From contig JAUXZS010000015.1 in NCBI GenBank assembly GCA_030692515.1, forward strand, positions 124,001-188,000: a stretch of DNA of 64,000 nucleotides. Reading direction: 5' to 3'. The notes below the pieces were generated by a model. That model was not told the DNA's origin. It made no database searches and was given only the letters and a program-made list of their open reading frames with translations. Every line of letters starts with the position of its first letter. Positions within the stretch are counted from its first letter, which is position 1. Below are positions 9,427 through 18,000 of this stretch, one piece after another. The position numbers were made by a program, and so were the translations under genes. The stretch comes from Bacteroidota bacterium. GTDB lineage: Bacteria > Bacteroidota > Bacteroidia > B-17B0 > Aurantibacillaceae.

Positions 9427-12032
9427 AACGCCACGCAACTTAGTTGATTACCGTCTGTTACAATTAAATATTTTTTATTATTGTTAAACAAATCATAAAT
9501 TAAAGGTAGGGCAGTTGCCTTTATTATTTTTGTTTTTTGTTTTAGTCTGTCGAATAAAATTAACTCATTTTTAGCATCACTAAACGTTAAGAATAAAGAA
9601 CGGCTATCATCGGAATAATAAGTTGTTTCGCTTAGGTTGTCGCCAATTGTTTTTTCGAAAATTTGATTCCCATTTAAGTTATACGCCAAAATGGAATTTG
9701 CTTTTGTAATAATAATATCCATTGTTTTTTTACTATCTACCTGCGCAAATTTTATTGCAGAAGAATCAATGTCTGCGTTTAATTTTTCTATAGTTTTTTT
9801 ATCAGAGAAAGAAATTTTATTTATCAAATTATCCTTGTCATCAATATAAATTAAATATGTTGAATTAATATTGTTTGTGGCGTCCACATAAAAAGCCTTG
9901 CAACTTTCTATTGTTCTATTTCTTAAACCAATTCTACCCTCGCCCTTACGACTGAAGGTATATATTTTACCTTCTTTATCAACAGCAACCAAATAATCGC
10001 TTAATCCTACCTTTACATATTGAATTGGTAGATTAACTTGAGATTCTGTTTTAACGGGTGTAAATTTTTCTTGTTTTATGCCGTAGATGGAATAATTATA
10101 GATGGTATTGTTTTTACAGGCAATAAATAAACGGTAGTCTTTATCATTATCATAATCAATCAAACTTAATTCTGATGTTGAGGCATCTGGTAATTTTACA
10201 GGATAGCCTTGTACATAGTTCCCGTTCCTGTCTATTAAATGCAAATAATTTTCTGTATTAAATAATAGTTGGTATTTGTTGTTTTTAAAAATATCTACTA
10301 TAAATATTTTAGAACTTATTTTTTCTGTTAGGTGCTTTTTCCATAAAACAGTTCCTTTTGCATTAATTAAGTAAAGGTTTTTATTTTCGTCTTGCAATAC
10401 AATTTCATTTTCTTTCGTAATGTGATTTTTAAAAATACTCGCACTGTTGCTTGAAGGATAATCTAAATTTAGAGTCCATAAAACATTCCTTTCTTTATTT
10501 ACTGTTTCTGTTTCGTTTGTTAATTGACATCGGTATTTAAAATTAGTGCGGTTATTACTTATTAAAAGCGAAAAATGTTTAAAGTTTTCGAAAGGATTTA
10601 TTTTTTCGTTTGTTTCAAAATTGAAAAATGTTTTTATGTCTTCTTTATTTTTATTTGGCGAATTATAAACCATATAATTAAAACTCTCTGATAAATTTTG
10701 GTTTTTATAATTACTAAAACTTTCGTTCTTTGTAATAGATGCTCCTGTTTTTAACTCATTAATGAGTTGTAGTAACTCGTTATTGGTTTCAGCAAAAATT
10801 AAATTCGAATTGTGAATAATGACGTATGAGGTTTGTAAATTAAAAAAAGAATTAAATAATTTTAGTTTCGTTTTTAAATTTTTGTTTTTTAGTTTGTAAA
10901 TAAAAAGAGAGTCGCTATAAAACGTTGAGTCACTCATGAATCCTAAATGTTCCTTTGCTTTCTCAGTATCAATCACTTTTTGTAGAATAAATTTTCCATT
11001 CGGTAGTTTTGTTTCAAAATTCACAAGATAATTTTCTGTGTTGGAGAAAAAGTCTTTTTCAACATTAAATAGAGCGGTGTCTGTTACCTGTTTCCAAAAA
11101 GCGCTATTAATATTGGGCGCAAATTTATTTACTTGATTTTTTAATTTTTCGAAAGAGCTAAACCCGTAGGCTTTTAACGAAGTTGTTGAATTTGGGAGGA
11201 GGTTGAAAAAATCTGGCGTTTGTGGTTCCTGTTCATATAGGGAAGATAAAATATCTGTTGTGTCTGGCAATAAAAAACCGTTTAAGGTTAACTGAGAGGG
11301 TTCAAGGGAAATATTTCCAGCCGAAAATCCATTTTTACAAAGTAATGAAAGATTTAATTTGGATGTGGTTTTATTTTTTAAATAAAGCTGGTGATTTATG
11401 TAAATTGATAACAGAGCATTTTCTTCTAATGTATTTTTAAATTTAATAAAGTGTTGATTGTTTTGAATTTTTGGAATTGATTTATTGAGAGCTAAATTTA
11501 TGTTTTCTTTTGCATTTGAAATTATTACTACACCTGCATTTAGAGTAAAATAAAATTGTTGCGAATTATTTAAGGTAAACGAATAAATATTATTTTCTGT
11601 TTCTTTTACTTTTAAAACGGCAGTTAATTCCTTAATAATTAATTCTTGATTCCCCAAGCGTTTTATGTTGAATGTTGTTAGCCAACCTAAATCTTTTTCG
11701 TAAAGCCCAAAATGAATAGGTGTCTTATTTAGCATTTCTTCCAATACTAAATTTGAAGTAAAAACAGAATCGAATAAATTAAGTGTATTACAAAATGTGT
11801 TTATGTCGTCAAATAATTTTAATTTATCGGCAATTAAACTTTGAGAATTAATTTTTTTATTTAACTCAAAAAAATTGTTGGTGTTAAAATATACCAAACA
11901 ATTATCGGGTAAAACAGATAAAGCATCCAGCTGTGGTTTTTTACTATTTTTTAAATTAAAATAGGCCCAAAAAGCAAAAGCAATAGATGAAATTAGAAAT
12001 AGACTAAAAATTATTTTTTTTATAAGCGACAT
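9423..12032 (-). CDS. Membrane-anchored protein with DUF3352-like region and C-terminal beta-propeller
   Basis: This 869-residue protein has one N-terminal hydrophobic segment (residues 5-25) and is otherwise soluble, so it probably faces the periplasm from the inner membrane. Residues about 30-500 resemble DUF3352-type proteins, with the characteristic opening LDALSVLPDNCLVYFNTNN. Residues about 520-869 read as a PQQ/FG-GAP-like propeller with repeated LYLINAKGTVLWKK, YLHLIDRNGNYVQG and LIDYDNDKDYRLFIA elements. No catalytic residues were identified and the function is unknown. It overlaps purM convergently by four bases; rnhB and two peroxiredoxin genes lie upstream on the same side. The base composition is like that of its neighbours. 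Confidence 0.65.
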   Translation of the reverse strand: MSLIKKIIFSLFLISSIAFAFWAYFNLKNSKKPQLDALSVLPDNCLVYFNTNNFFELNKKINSQSLIADKLKLFDDINTFCNTLNLFDSVFTSNLVLEEMLNKTPIHFGLYEKDLGWLTTFNIKRLGNQELIIKELTAVLKVKETENNIYSFTLNNSQQFYFTLNAGVVIISNAKENINLALNKSIPKIQNNQHFIKFKNTLEENALLSIYINHQLYLKNKTTSKLNLSLLCKNGFSAGNISLEPSQLTLNGFLLPDTTDILSSLYEQEPQTPDFFNLLPNSTTSLKAYGFSSFEKLKNQVNKFAPNINSAFWKQVTDTALFNVEKDFFSNTENYLVNFETKLPNGKFILQKVIDTEKAKEHLGFMSDSTFYSDSLFIYKLKNKNLKTKLKLFNSFFNLQTSYVIIHNSNLIFAETNNELLQLINELKTGASITKNESFSNYKNQNLSESFNYMVYNSPNKNKEDIKTFFNFETNEKINPFENFKHFSLLISNNRTNFKYRCQLTNETETVNKERNVLWTLNLDYPSSNSASIFKNHITKENEIVLQDENKNLYLINAKGTVLWKKHLTEKISSKIFIVDIFKNNKYQLLFNTENYLHLIDRNGNYVQGYPVKLPDASTSELSLIDYDNDKDYRLFIACKNNTIYNYSIYGIKQEKFTPVKTESQVNLPIQYVKVGLSDYLVAVDKEGKIYTFSRKGEGRIGLRNRTIESCKAFYVDATNNINSTYLIYIDDKDNLINKISFSDKKTIEKLNADIDSSAIKFAQVDSKKTMDIIITKANSILAYNLNGNQIFEKTIGDNLSETTYYSDDSRSLFLTFSDAKNELILFDRLKQKTKIIKATALPLIYDLFNNNKKYLIVTDGNQLSCVAF

Positions 12033-12109
12033 TGTTTAACTAAGCTACTATAATCAAAGATTTATAAATTGTATAAACTAAAGAGTTTTGCATAAAGCAA
12101 TGTGTATTA

Positions 12110-12709
12110 CTATAGACTTAATTCTAATTGTTTTGGCAATAATTGAAATGTTAAGCGGTGAATAGGAGTAACGCCGTGGGTTTTAATTGCTTCCCTGTGT
12201 TTTTTCGTTGGGTAACCCATATTATTATCCCAATTATATTCTGGATGTTTTATAGCCATTTTTTTCATAAAATCATCTCTGTATGTTTTTGCAAGAATAC
12301 TCGCCGCAGCAATGCTTAAATATTTGCCATCACCTTTTATAATGCAATTATGTGGTATGTTTTTATAGGTTTTAAAACGGTTGCCATCAATTAATAAGGA
12401 TTCTGGCACTGACATTAATTGGTCAATGGCTCTGTGCATTGCCAAAAAAGAAGCGTTTAAAATATTTATTTTATCAATTTCTTTGTGATCTACTACACCA
12501 ATTGCCCATGATATGGCATTTTGTTCAATTTCAGGACGAAGCTCATATCTATCCTTATCACTTAACTTTTTACTATCGTTAAGCCATTTGTTTTTATAAT
12601 TTATAGGTAATATAACAGCGCTTGCATATACAGGTCCGGCCAAGCACCCTCTACCAGCCTCATCGCAGCCGGCTTCTATTAATTTTTTATTGAAATAAGA
12701 TTTTAACAA
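12110..12709 (-). CDS. rnhB: Ribonuclease HII
   Basis: RNase HII (199 residues) removes RNA from RNA-DNA hybrids and misincorporated ribonucleotides. The family motif [16 protein letters not shown] near residues 12-27 includes the DEAGRG acidic pair, and the LNDSKKLS and [14 protein letters not shown] segments are also conserved. No ATG lies upstream of the catalytic motif in this frame, so the TTG at 12709 (giving LKSYFNKKL) must be the start. It begins 9 bases after the stop of the AhpE-type peroxiredoxin gene and probably shares its mRNA. Cytosolic. Confidence 0.93.
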   Translation of the reverse strand: MLKSYFNKKLIEAGCDEAGRGCLAGPVYASAVILPINYKNKWLNDSKKLSDKDRYELRPEIEQNAISWAIGVVDHKEIDKINILNASFLAMHRAIDQLMSVPESLLIDGNRFKTYKNIPHNCIIKGDGKYLSIAAASILAKTYRDDFMKKMAIKHPEYNWDNNMGYPTKKHREAIKTHGVTPIHRLTFQLLPKQLELSL

Positions 12710-12718
12710 AGCAATAAA

Positions 12719-13189
12719 TTACGTTAGTTTTTCCAAGCAAGATTTGATTGCTTCAAAATTTGGCAAATCACTTGCTTTTTCAAGAATTTCAGAATATTTT
12801 AATAATCCATCCTTATCAATTACAAAGGCCGAACGTTTACTTACGCCCTTCATTCCAAAAATAAACTCATCATATAAACAACCATAAGCCGATGATACAT
12901 TTTTATTAAAATCGCTTAATAAATCAAAATTTAACTTTTGTTCTTCTTTATATTTACCTAAGGTAAATAAAGTATCTACCGAAATGCCAAAAACAACAGC
13001 ATTTAAATCATTATAAATTGCATAATTATCACGAATACTGCAAAGCTCAGCTGTACATGTACTTGTAAAGGCTAAAGGAAAAAATAAAAGCACTACATTT
13101 TTACCTTTCTGCTCGCTTAAAGTAGTTTCTTTTTTTTCGGTATTAAATAATTTAAAATCAGGGGCTTTATGATTTAATTCTGGACTCAT
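12719..13189 (-). CDS. Peroxiredoxin, AhpE-like
   Basis: This 156-residue thioredoxin-fold peroxidase reduces peroxides. The peroxidatic Cys is in PLAFTSTCTAELC near residue 45; this PLAFT context is typical of AhpE-type peroxiredoxins rather than of AhpC. The second Cys in that motif (TCTAELC) could act as a resolving residue. The family arginine probably lies in the later SKRSAFVID segment. It is cytosolic. It is divergent from a second, AhpC-type peroxiredoxin gene with 107 bases between the two starts, so the two may be controlled from one intergenic region. rnhB follows in the same direction. Confidence 0.85.
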   Translation of the reverse strand: MSPELNHKAPDFKLFNTEKKETTLSEQKGKNVVLLFFPLAFTSTCTAELCSIRDNYAIYNDLNAVVFGISVDTLFTLGKYKEEQKLNFDLLSDFNKNVSSAYGCLYDEFIFGMKGVSKRSAFVIDKDGLLKYSEILEKASDLPNFEAIKSCLEKLT

Positions 13190-13296
13190 ACTAATTATTG
13201 TTAATAGATATAATATTAAACAAAATAAGTTTAAATCTGTTTAAAAAGTAATTTATACTTTTACACAAAATATTTAATCACTAAAAAAATAAAAAT

Positions 13297-13929
13297 ATGT
13301 CAAGTTTAGTAAGTAAAAAAGCGCCATCATTTAAAGCCGGGGCTATTGTTAATGGAGGAGAGATGGTAGAGAACTTCTCTTTAGATCAGTACATTGGAAA
13401 AAAACATGTTGTATTTTTCTTTTATCCAAAAGATTTTACATTTGTTTGCCCTACAGAATTACATGCTTTTCAGGAAAAATTAAAAGAGTTTGAAAGTCGT
13501 AATTGCGCTGTGGTTGGTTGTAGTACCGACACTGAAGAAAGTCATTGGGGTTGGTTACAAATGGAAAAGAAAGCCGGCGGAATAAAAGGGGTTACCTATC
13601 CACTAGTAGCAGATACAACTAAAATGATTTCGTTAAACTACGGCACTTTGTTTGGTGATTATGATGTAACAGATGATGGAGATTTAGTAGCAACCGGACC
13701 AATGATTGCGTTTAGAGGTTTGTATTTGATTGATAAAAAAGGGATTGTTCGTCATCAATTAATTAACGATTTGCCGTTAGGTAGAAATGTTGATGAGACA
13801 TTACGCATGGTTGATGCTTTACAATTTTTTGAAGAGAATGGTGAAGTTTGCCCTGCAAATTGGACAAAAGGTAGCGAAGGCTTAAAAGACACGCACGCAG
13901 GTGTTGCTGATTATTTAAGTAAACACTAA
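13297..13929 (+). CDS. Typical 2-Cys peroxiredoxin (AhpC/Prx1 type)
   Basis: This 210-residue peroxiredoxin has the peroxidatic Cys in FYPKDFTFVCPTE near residue 50 and a resolving Cys in GEVCPANW near residue 186, the arrangement of typical 2-Cys enzymes that work as dimers and decamers. It should detoxify hydrogen peroxide and organic hydroperoxides in the cytosol, with a thioredoxin or AhpF-type reductant not found here. It is single-gene: an AhpE-type gene is divergent upstream and a strong terminator follows 18 bases after the stop. The upstream region has a TATACTTTTAC stretch that loosely fits a -7 box. Confidence 0.92.
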   Translation: MSSLVSKKAPSFKAGAIVNGGEMVENFSLDQYIGKKHVVFFFYPKDFTFVCPTELHAFQEKLKEFESRNCAVVGCSTDTEESHWGWLQMEKKAGGIKGVTYPLVADTTKMISLNYGTLFGDYDVTDDGDLVATGPMIAFRGLYLIDKKGIVRHQLINDLPLGRNVDETLRMVDALQFFEENGEVCPANWTKGSEGLKDTHAGVADYLSKH

Positions 13930-13947
13930 TAATAATTAAATTGCATT

Positions 13948-13979
13948 AAAAAAGCCAAGCAGAAATGTTTGGCTTTTTT
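13948..13979 (+). terminator. Rho-independent terminator after the AhpC-type gene
   Basis: The hairpin pairs 13948-13958 with 13969-13979 (A6GCCAA with TTGGCT6) and can extend into the loop by two pairs. With A and T runs on both sides it could also stop transcription from the right. Confidence 0.85.
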
Positions 13980-14030
13980 GTTTAGTCGTCCCTAAAAAAA
14001 CCAAATAATAAAATAGTTTTTTTAGACCCG

Positions 14031-14350
14031 CAGTTTTTCTACGCAATGTTATTTTGATTTTTTGCAGAGATAGTTGCTGTCTAAACTCTGCGGTTAGTTG
14101 ATTAGGCGTATAGACAAGAGTTTAGACAGACAACGGTTTTATTTTGGCTGCCTCTAAATCACCAAAATAAAAATTTCCTACTAAAAATCAAAAGCTCCCG
14201 ATAGCTATCGGGATTGGTTACTTTTGCGCATCAAAAGTGACAAAGAAAAGCCGAAAATTTAAGGTGTTATAAATAGTCTCAGTGGATATTTATCTCCTAA
14301 TCTATAATTTAAATCAAAATAACATGCATTATTGAGAATTTGATGTTCTA
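14031..14350. repeat. 320-bp dispersed repeat, copy A
   Basis: This block recurs at 50723-51041 in the same orientation, nearly the same length, and with roughly six of seven bases identical by eye. It contains a 13-bp perfect inverted repeat (14077-14089 with 14117-14129), an 18-bp perfect palindrome (14196-14213, core CGATAGCTATCG) and a third small inverted repeat (acttttg/caaaagt). There is no open reading frame worth calling. Palindromes of the CCCGATAGCTATCGGG kind are common dispersed sequences in Bacteroidota genomes. It may be a non-autonomous mobile or structured element; the boundaries are those of the alignment. Confidence 0.8.
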
Positions 14351-14419
14351 CTATTTATTCATTAATCCATTTTGTATGCGAATACTTTCTTTGTTTAAAT
14401 ACTGCAAGCCCTTTTCTAA
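14351..14419 (-). pseudogene. Remnant of a DAHP synthase-chorismate mutase 3' end
   Basis: Read on the minus strand, these bases encode LEKGLQYLNKESIRIQNGLMNK and a stop. The true gene at 18001-19077 ends with EKICQLLHEESIRIQNSLMNK. The nucleotide match is strong over about 45 bases at the 3' end. A stop codon closes the frame just upstream, so it is a dead fragment. It begins exactly where the dispersed repeat ends, which points to a rearrangement junction. Confidence 0.7.
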
Positions 14420-14729
14420 TTAATTAAAATTATCAAAATTCATTAGGTAGTAACTAAGCACTCTTTTCACCATATTAGTTTGTTGAGCTTTGTTGTTTTT
14501 GAATATCTTTAAGTAACCTTTCTTAAAAAGAGTTAAAATACTCTAAACTTAAGCCTCCTACACAATATAACTTCTTTTTTTTATTTATTCACGATACAAG
14601 TGAACTTTTGGTTTTTATGTGTGTACAGATTAGTAGATTGCATAAAGAATGAAAAAACTGTTACTTAATTTTAAATGAGTAAATAATCAGTGAACTATAT
14701 GAAGCTTCAATTAAAAATTGTAACGGTAT
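14420..14729. other. Non-coding spacer before the sigma factor gene
   Basis: No gene, RNA or convincing terminator was recognised. The stretch is AT-rich and contains the unmapped promoter of the sigma factor gene. Confidence 0.5.
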
Positions 14730-15323
14730 ATGCCTCACAAAGCAAGTAATTTTTCGCTTCTTAGCGATGAAGAATTAATGTTCTGTCTGCGCAATGGAGA
14801 AGTGCTGGCTTTTGATGAGTTATATTTTAGGTATAATAAACGCTTGTTAGGGTACTTTGTTCGCATGTTGAATTTTGATAAAGCTTTGGCCGAAGATGCA
14901 CTTCAAGATCTTTTTTTGAAAATTGCCGAAGCACCTGAAAAGTTTGATACAAGCCGTTCTTTTAAAACCTGGATTTTTTCGGTTGCCTCAAATAGTTGTA
15001 AAAACTTTTACCGACATAAAAAAATAGTTTTGGAGTGTAATGAAGAAATAAAATATATCAACGGAAACGTAAGTGATTCTGTTTTTTTAAATACTGCGAG
15101 TAAAATGGATGCGACAATCTTTAGAAAAATGTTGGAAGAAGTTTTAAATGAAATGTCTGCGGAAAAAAAAGAAGCCTTTATTTTGAAGTATCAGGAGGAA
15201 AAAACAATTTCGGAAATAGCCTTAATACAAGGTTGTCCGGAGGGGAGTGTAAAATCAAGGTTACATTATACTATAAAAGTTTTAGAAGAAAAATTAAAAA
15301 TATTTAAACCTGTAAATTACTGA
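14730..15323 (+). CDS. ECF-type RNA polymerase sigma factor
   Basis: This 197-residue sigma-70 family factor has region 2 at about 30-95 (FDELYFRYNKRLLGYF, DALQDLFLKI, FKTWIFSVASNSCKNFYR) and region 4 at about 130-190 (EKKEAFILKYQEEKTISEIA followed by CPEGSVKSRLHY, the -35 recognition helix). That two-region layout marks an extracytoplasmic-function factor. The start ATG at 14730 follows a 310-base spacer. The next gene begins 2 bases after its stop and encodes a small membrane protein in the usual place of an anti-sigma factor, though no known anti-sigma domain is visible. The target promoters and signal are unknown. Confidence 0.88.
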   Translation: MPHKASNFSLLSDEELMFCLRNGEVLAFDELYFRYNKRLLGYFVRMLNFDKALAEDALQDLFLKIAEAPEKFDTSRSFKTWIFSVASNSCKNFYRHKKIVLECNEEIKYINGNVSDSVFLNTASKMDATIFRKMLEEVLNEMSAEKKEAFILKYQEEKTISEIALIQGCPEGSVKSRLHYTIKVLEEKLKIFKPVNY

Positions 15324-15325
15324 TC

Positions 15326-15709
15326 ATGGAAAACAATAAGGATTTAGATGAATTTCTCATCAATAAAATGTCGCTTAACGAATTAGATTTAAGGGAGCCT
15401 ATTTTATCTGAAGAAGCAAGACGAAAAATTATTGCCAGAAAAAAACCCGCAAATGAAAGAGAAGATTTTTTCTTTTTAGTAGCAGCTTTTTTAAATTTTA
15501 AAATAAAATTATACCACGCAGTAATTGCAACTATTGTTATTTCTGGTTTTATTTTATTTCTTACTAGAGAGGATAAAGGAAATAAAAACGAGGCGCATTC
15601 ATCCGAATACGTTTCAAATATTGCTTCAGTAAGAAGCTCAACTGTTTTATCAAGTATATGCACATTTGGATTAAATAAAAAACAAATTTATGATAACGGA
15701 ACAAATTAA
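15326..15709 (+). CDS. Single-pass membrane protein next to ECF sigma, possible anti-sigma factor
   Basis: I do not recognise this 127-residue protein. Its first 55 residues are charged and hydrophilic (ILSEEARRKIIARKKPANER), residues about 60-82 form one hydrophobic helix (AVIATIVISGFILFL), and the rest is a short Ser/Asn-rich tail. This is the topology expected of an inner-membrane anti-sigma factor with a cytosolic N-terminus and a periplasmic tail. It starts two bases after the sigma gene stop and its last 20 bases overlap the next gene, so all three are probably co-translated. The anti-sigma role is an inference from position and topology only. Confidence 0.5.
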   Translation: MENNKDLDEFLINKMSLNELDLREPILSEEARRKIIARKKPANEREDFFFLVAAFLNFKIKLYHAVIATIVISGFILFLTREDKGNKNEAHSSEYVSNIASVRSSTVLSSICTFGLNKKQIYDNGTN

Positions 15710-17957
15710 TAACGAAGAACAATTGCCAGTTGAGCAACCTCAAAATAAGTTCAAGTATTTTCCCTTCTTCAATAGAAAGCAACCACTGTTTGTTTTAGTG
15801 CTTGTAGGGGTTATTTTTTATTGCACATCTTTATATAACGAATATGCTTTAGATGATGGCATTATCATTCATCAAAACAATTATGTATTAAAAGGTATAT
15901 CAGGCATAAAAGATATTATGAGCCACGATGCATATCATAGTTTTTATAAACGAATGAACGCCACAGACCAACTGCAAGGTGGAAGATACAGACCTCTTGC
16001 TGTTATTAGTTTTGCACTGGAGCAGGAAATAATTGGCACTTATCGCACAGGTAACTATATGTTTGTTGAGGATCTTAATCATAATGGCAAGTTGGATAAT
16101 GAAAAAATCGAACACGCTTCTCCTGCTTCAAAAATTAAAGCAGGTGGCAAAAGCAATGATCAATATATAGTCGACTATGAATACAATACATTTATTGATC
16201 TTAATAAAGATGGTATTGCAACACCCAACGAGTGTAACACATGCTGGGACCTTAACAAAAATTTTAAGAACGATCCTTCCGAGGATCTTAATCGTGATGG
16301 TGTTTTTAACGAAGTGGATTGCCAGACCAAAGGAGCCTTTTTAAGGCATTTTAATAATTTGTGGACTTATATTTTAGCCTGTGTTTTGCTTTACCTGTTA
16401 TTTGCAAGTTATATATTTAAAAATAATCAGGACATGGCTTTTTTAGCTGCCCTCATTTTTTTAATTCACCCTGTTCATACCGAAATTGTTGCTAATGTAA
16501 AAGGTCGAGAAGATATTTTTTCGGTGATATTTATTGCGCTAACATTTTTGTTTGCATTCAAATATAACGACGCTAAAAAAAATATTTCGTTGATATTTGC
16601 AGGTCTCGCTTTTTTCTTAGCTATGTTGTCTAAAGAATATGCCATTGTGCTTTTGGGCCTTGTTCCGTTGGCACTATATATTTTTGATAAGGAAAAAATT
16701 AAATCAGCTAATTTAGGTTTGTTAAGTTTAAGTCTGTTTGTTTTTGGAGCAGTATATATGGTTATGCGTTTATGCTCAGTTAGAATTGCACCGGGAGTGC
16801 CCGACACTGAACTTTTGAACAACCCATTTTTATTAGCTACAGGAGAGCAAAAGTTTGCATCCGAAGTTTTTGTATTACTAAAATATCTTGTGCTTTCTTT
16901 TTTTCCGGTAAAATTAACCTGCGATTATTCTTACGCACAAATTCCGTATAGCAATTTTACCGATGTTGGTTTCATAATGTCCTTACTATTAAATATCACA
17001 CTTTTAATTTTAGGAATTAGATTGGCTATTAAGCGTCATGTTTTGGGCTTTGCTATTATCACTTATTTCTCATTTTTAATTTTGGTTACCAATTTTATTT
17101 TTCCAGTTGGAGCTGTTATGCGCGAAGGCTTTTTATTTCATGCTTCTATTGGTGTTGCTATTGCAATAGCCTGGCTGGCAGTAACAGGTTTAGAAAAATT
17201 ACAGTCTATTTCGTTTAATGCAAAGCGAACTGTAATGATGAGTTCGTTAATTGTAATTATAATTTTATGTGGTTGCAAAACATGGGAGCGTAATTGGGAT
17301 TGGAAAAATGATGTAACCTTATTTTTAAAAGACGTAAAAACTTCGCCCCACTCTGTTTTGGTTTTAGGTAATGCAGGTGCGCGCTGGGTAGACCTTGCTG
17401 ATACAAAAGAGATCACAGGTAAAGCCTTGCCGGGCGAAGATTCTACTTTTTTTAATGACTACAATGGCGCACTAAATATAACAGACGAAGAAATGAAAGA
17501 AGGCGGTTATAAGGATAAAAGGGAGGCAGCGCTTAATAAAGGAATTGGTTATTTAAAACATGCCGTTGAATTACATCCGCGTTATGTTAATGGCTATTTA
17601 AATTTAGGATTGGCAAGTTTTAAATTGGGTAGAGATAGAGATGCGATTTTTTATTGGAAACAAGCTGAAAATCTTTACCCAAACAATCCCTACTTAAGGA
17701 ATTACTACGTCGTGTATTATAGTATTTTAAATAATAGAGGGGCAGATGCTTTAAAAGAAGGGAAGTTTTATGATGCAGCAGTTAATTATAAAATGGCTAC
17801 AATTGTTGATGCTTATAATCCCGAAGGCTGGAATAATTTAAGCGCGGCTTTTGTGAAATTAGGCAGACCCGATAAAGCAAAAGAATGCTTAGAAAAAGTT
17901 CTGAAATTAAAAGATGAATCTGAACCAGTAAAAAAGACCTCAAAAAAAGGATGCTGA
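15690..17957 (+). CDS. Polytopic TMTC-like glycosyltransferase with TPR tail and EF-hand-like insert
   Basis: This 755-residue protein has about ten transmembrane segments and a C-terminal soluble part with TPR-like repeats (residues about 620-745, YVNGYLNLGLASFKLGRDRDA, then GWNNLSAAFVKLGRPDKAKE). The first loop has a DDG motif after TM1 and GGRYRPLAVISFALE, a pattern seen in TMTC-type and bacterial PMT-related protein O-mannosyltransferases. Unusually, that loop contains four consecutive calcium-loop-like sequences at residues 128-210 (DLNHNGKLDNEK, DLNKDGIATPNE, DLNKNFKNDPSE, DLNRDGVFNEVD). It should sit in the inner membrane with this loop outside. Sugar-transfer activity is inferred from topology and motif. 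It overlaps the preceding small membrane protein gene by 20 bases. Confidence 0.7.
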   Translation: MITEQINNEEQLPVEQPQNKFKYFPFFNRKQPLFVLVLVGVIFYCTSLYNEYALDDGIIIHQNNYVLKGISGIKDIMSHDAYHSFYKRMNATDQLQGGRYRPLAVISFALEQEIIGTYRTGNYMFVEDLNHNGKLDNEKIEHASPASKIKAGGKSNDQYIVDYEYNTFIDLNKDGIATPNECNTCWDLNKNFKNDPSEDLNRDGVFNEVDCQTKGAFLRHFNNLWTYILACVLLYLLFASYIFKNNQDMAFLAALIFLIHPVHTEIVANVKGREDIFSVIFIALTFLFAFKYNDAKKNISLIFAGLAFFLAMLSKEYAIVLLGLVPLALYIFDKEKIKSANLGLLSLSLFVFGAVYMVMRLCSVRIAPGVPDTELLNNPFLLATGEQKFASEVFVLLKYLVLSFFPVKLTCDYSYAQIPYSNFTDVGFIMSLLLNITLLILGIRLAIKRHVLGFAIITYFSFLILVTNFIFPVGAVMREGFLFHASIGVAIAIAWLAVTGLEKLQSISFNAKRTVMMSSLIVIIILCGCKTWERNWDWKNDVTLFLKDVKTSPHSVLVLGNAGARWVDLADTKEITGKALPGEDSTFFNDYNGALNITDEEMKEGGYKDKREAALNKGIGYLKHAVELHPRYVNGYLNLGLASFKLGRDRDAIFYWKQAENLYPNNPYLRNYYVVYYSILNNRGADALKEGKFYDAAVNYKMATIVDAYNPEGWNNLSAAFVKLGRPDKAKECLEKVLKLKDESEPVKKTSKKGC

Positions 17958-18000
17958 TAAAATGATATTTATTTTATTTAAAACCTGGTAGGTTTGTAGA

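Noticed and set aside
14420-14729. Possible further codons of the DAHP synthase remnant
   Set aside because: Beyond 14419 the frame is interrupted by stops and I found no convincing match to the gene upstream part.
17981-17995. Six-bp stem with three-base loop after the TMTC-like gene
   Set aside because: It is too weak and lacks a T run, so I do not call a terminator.
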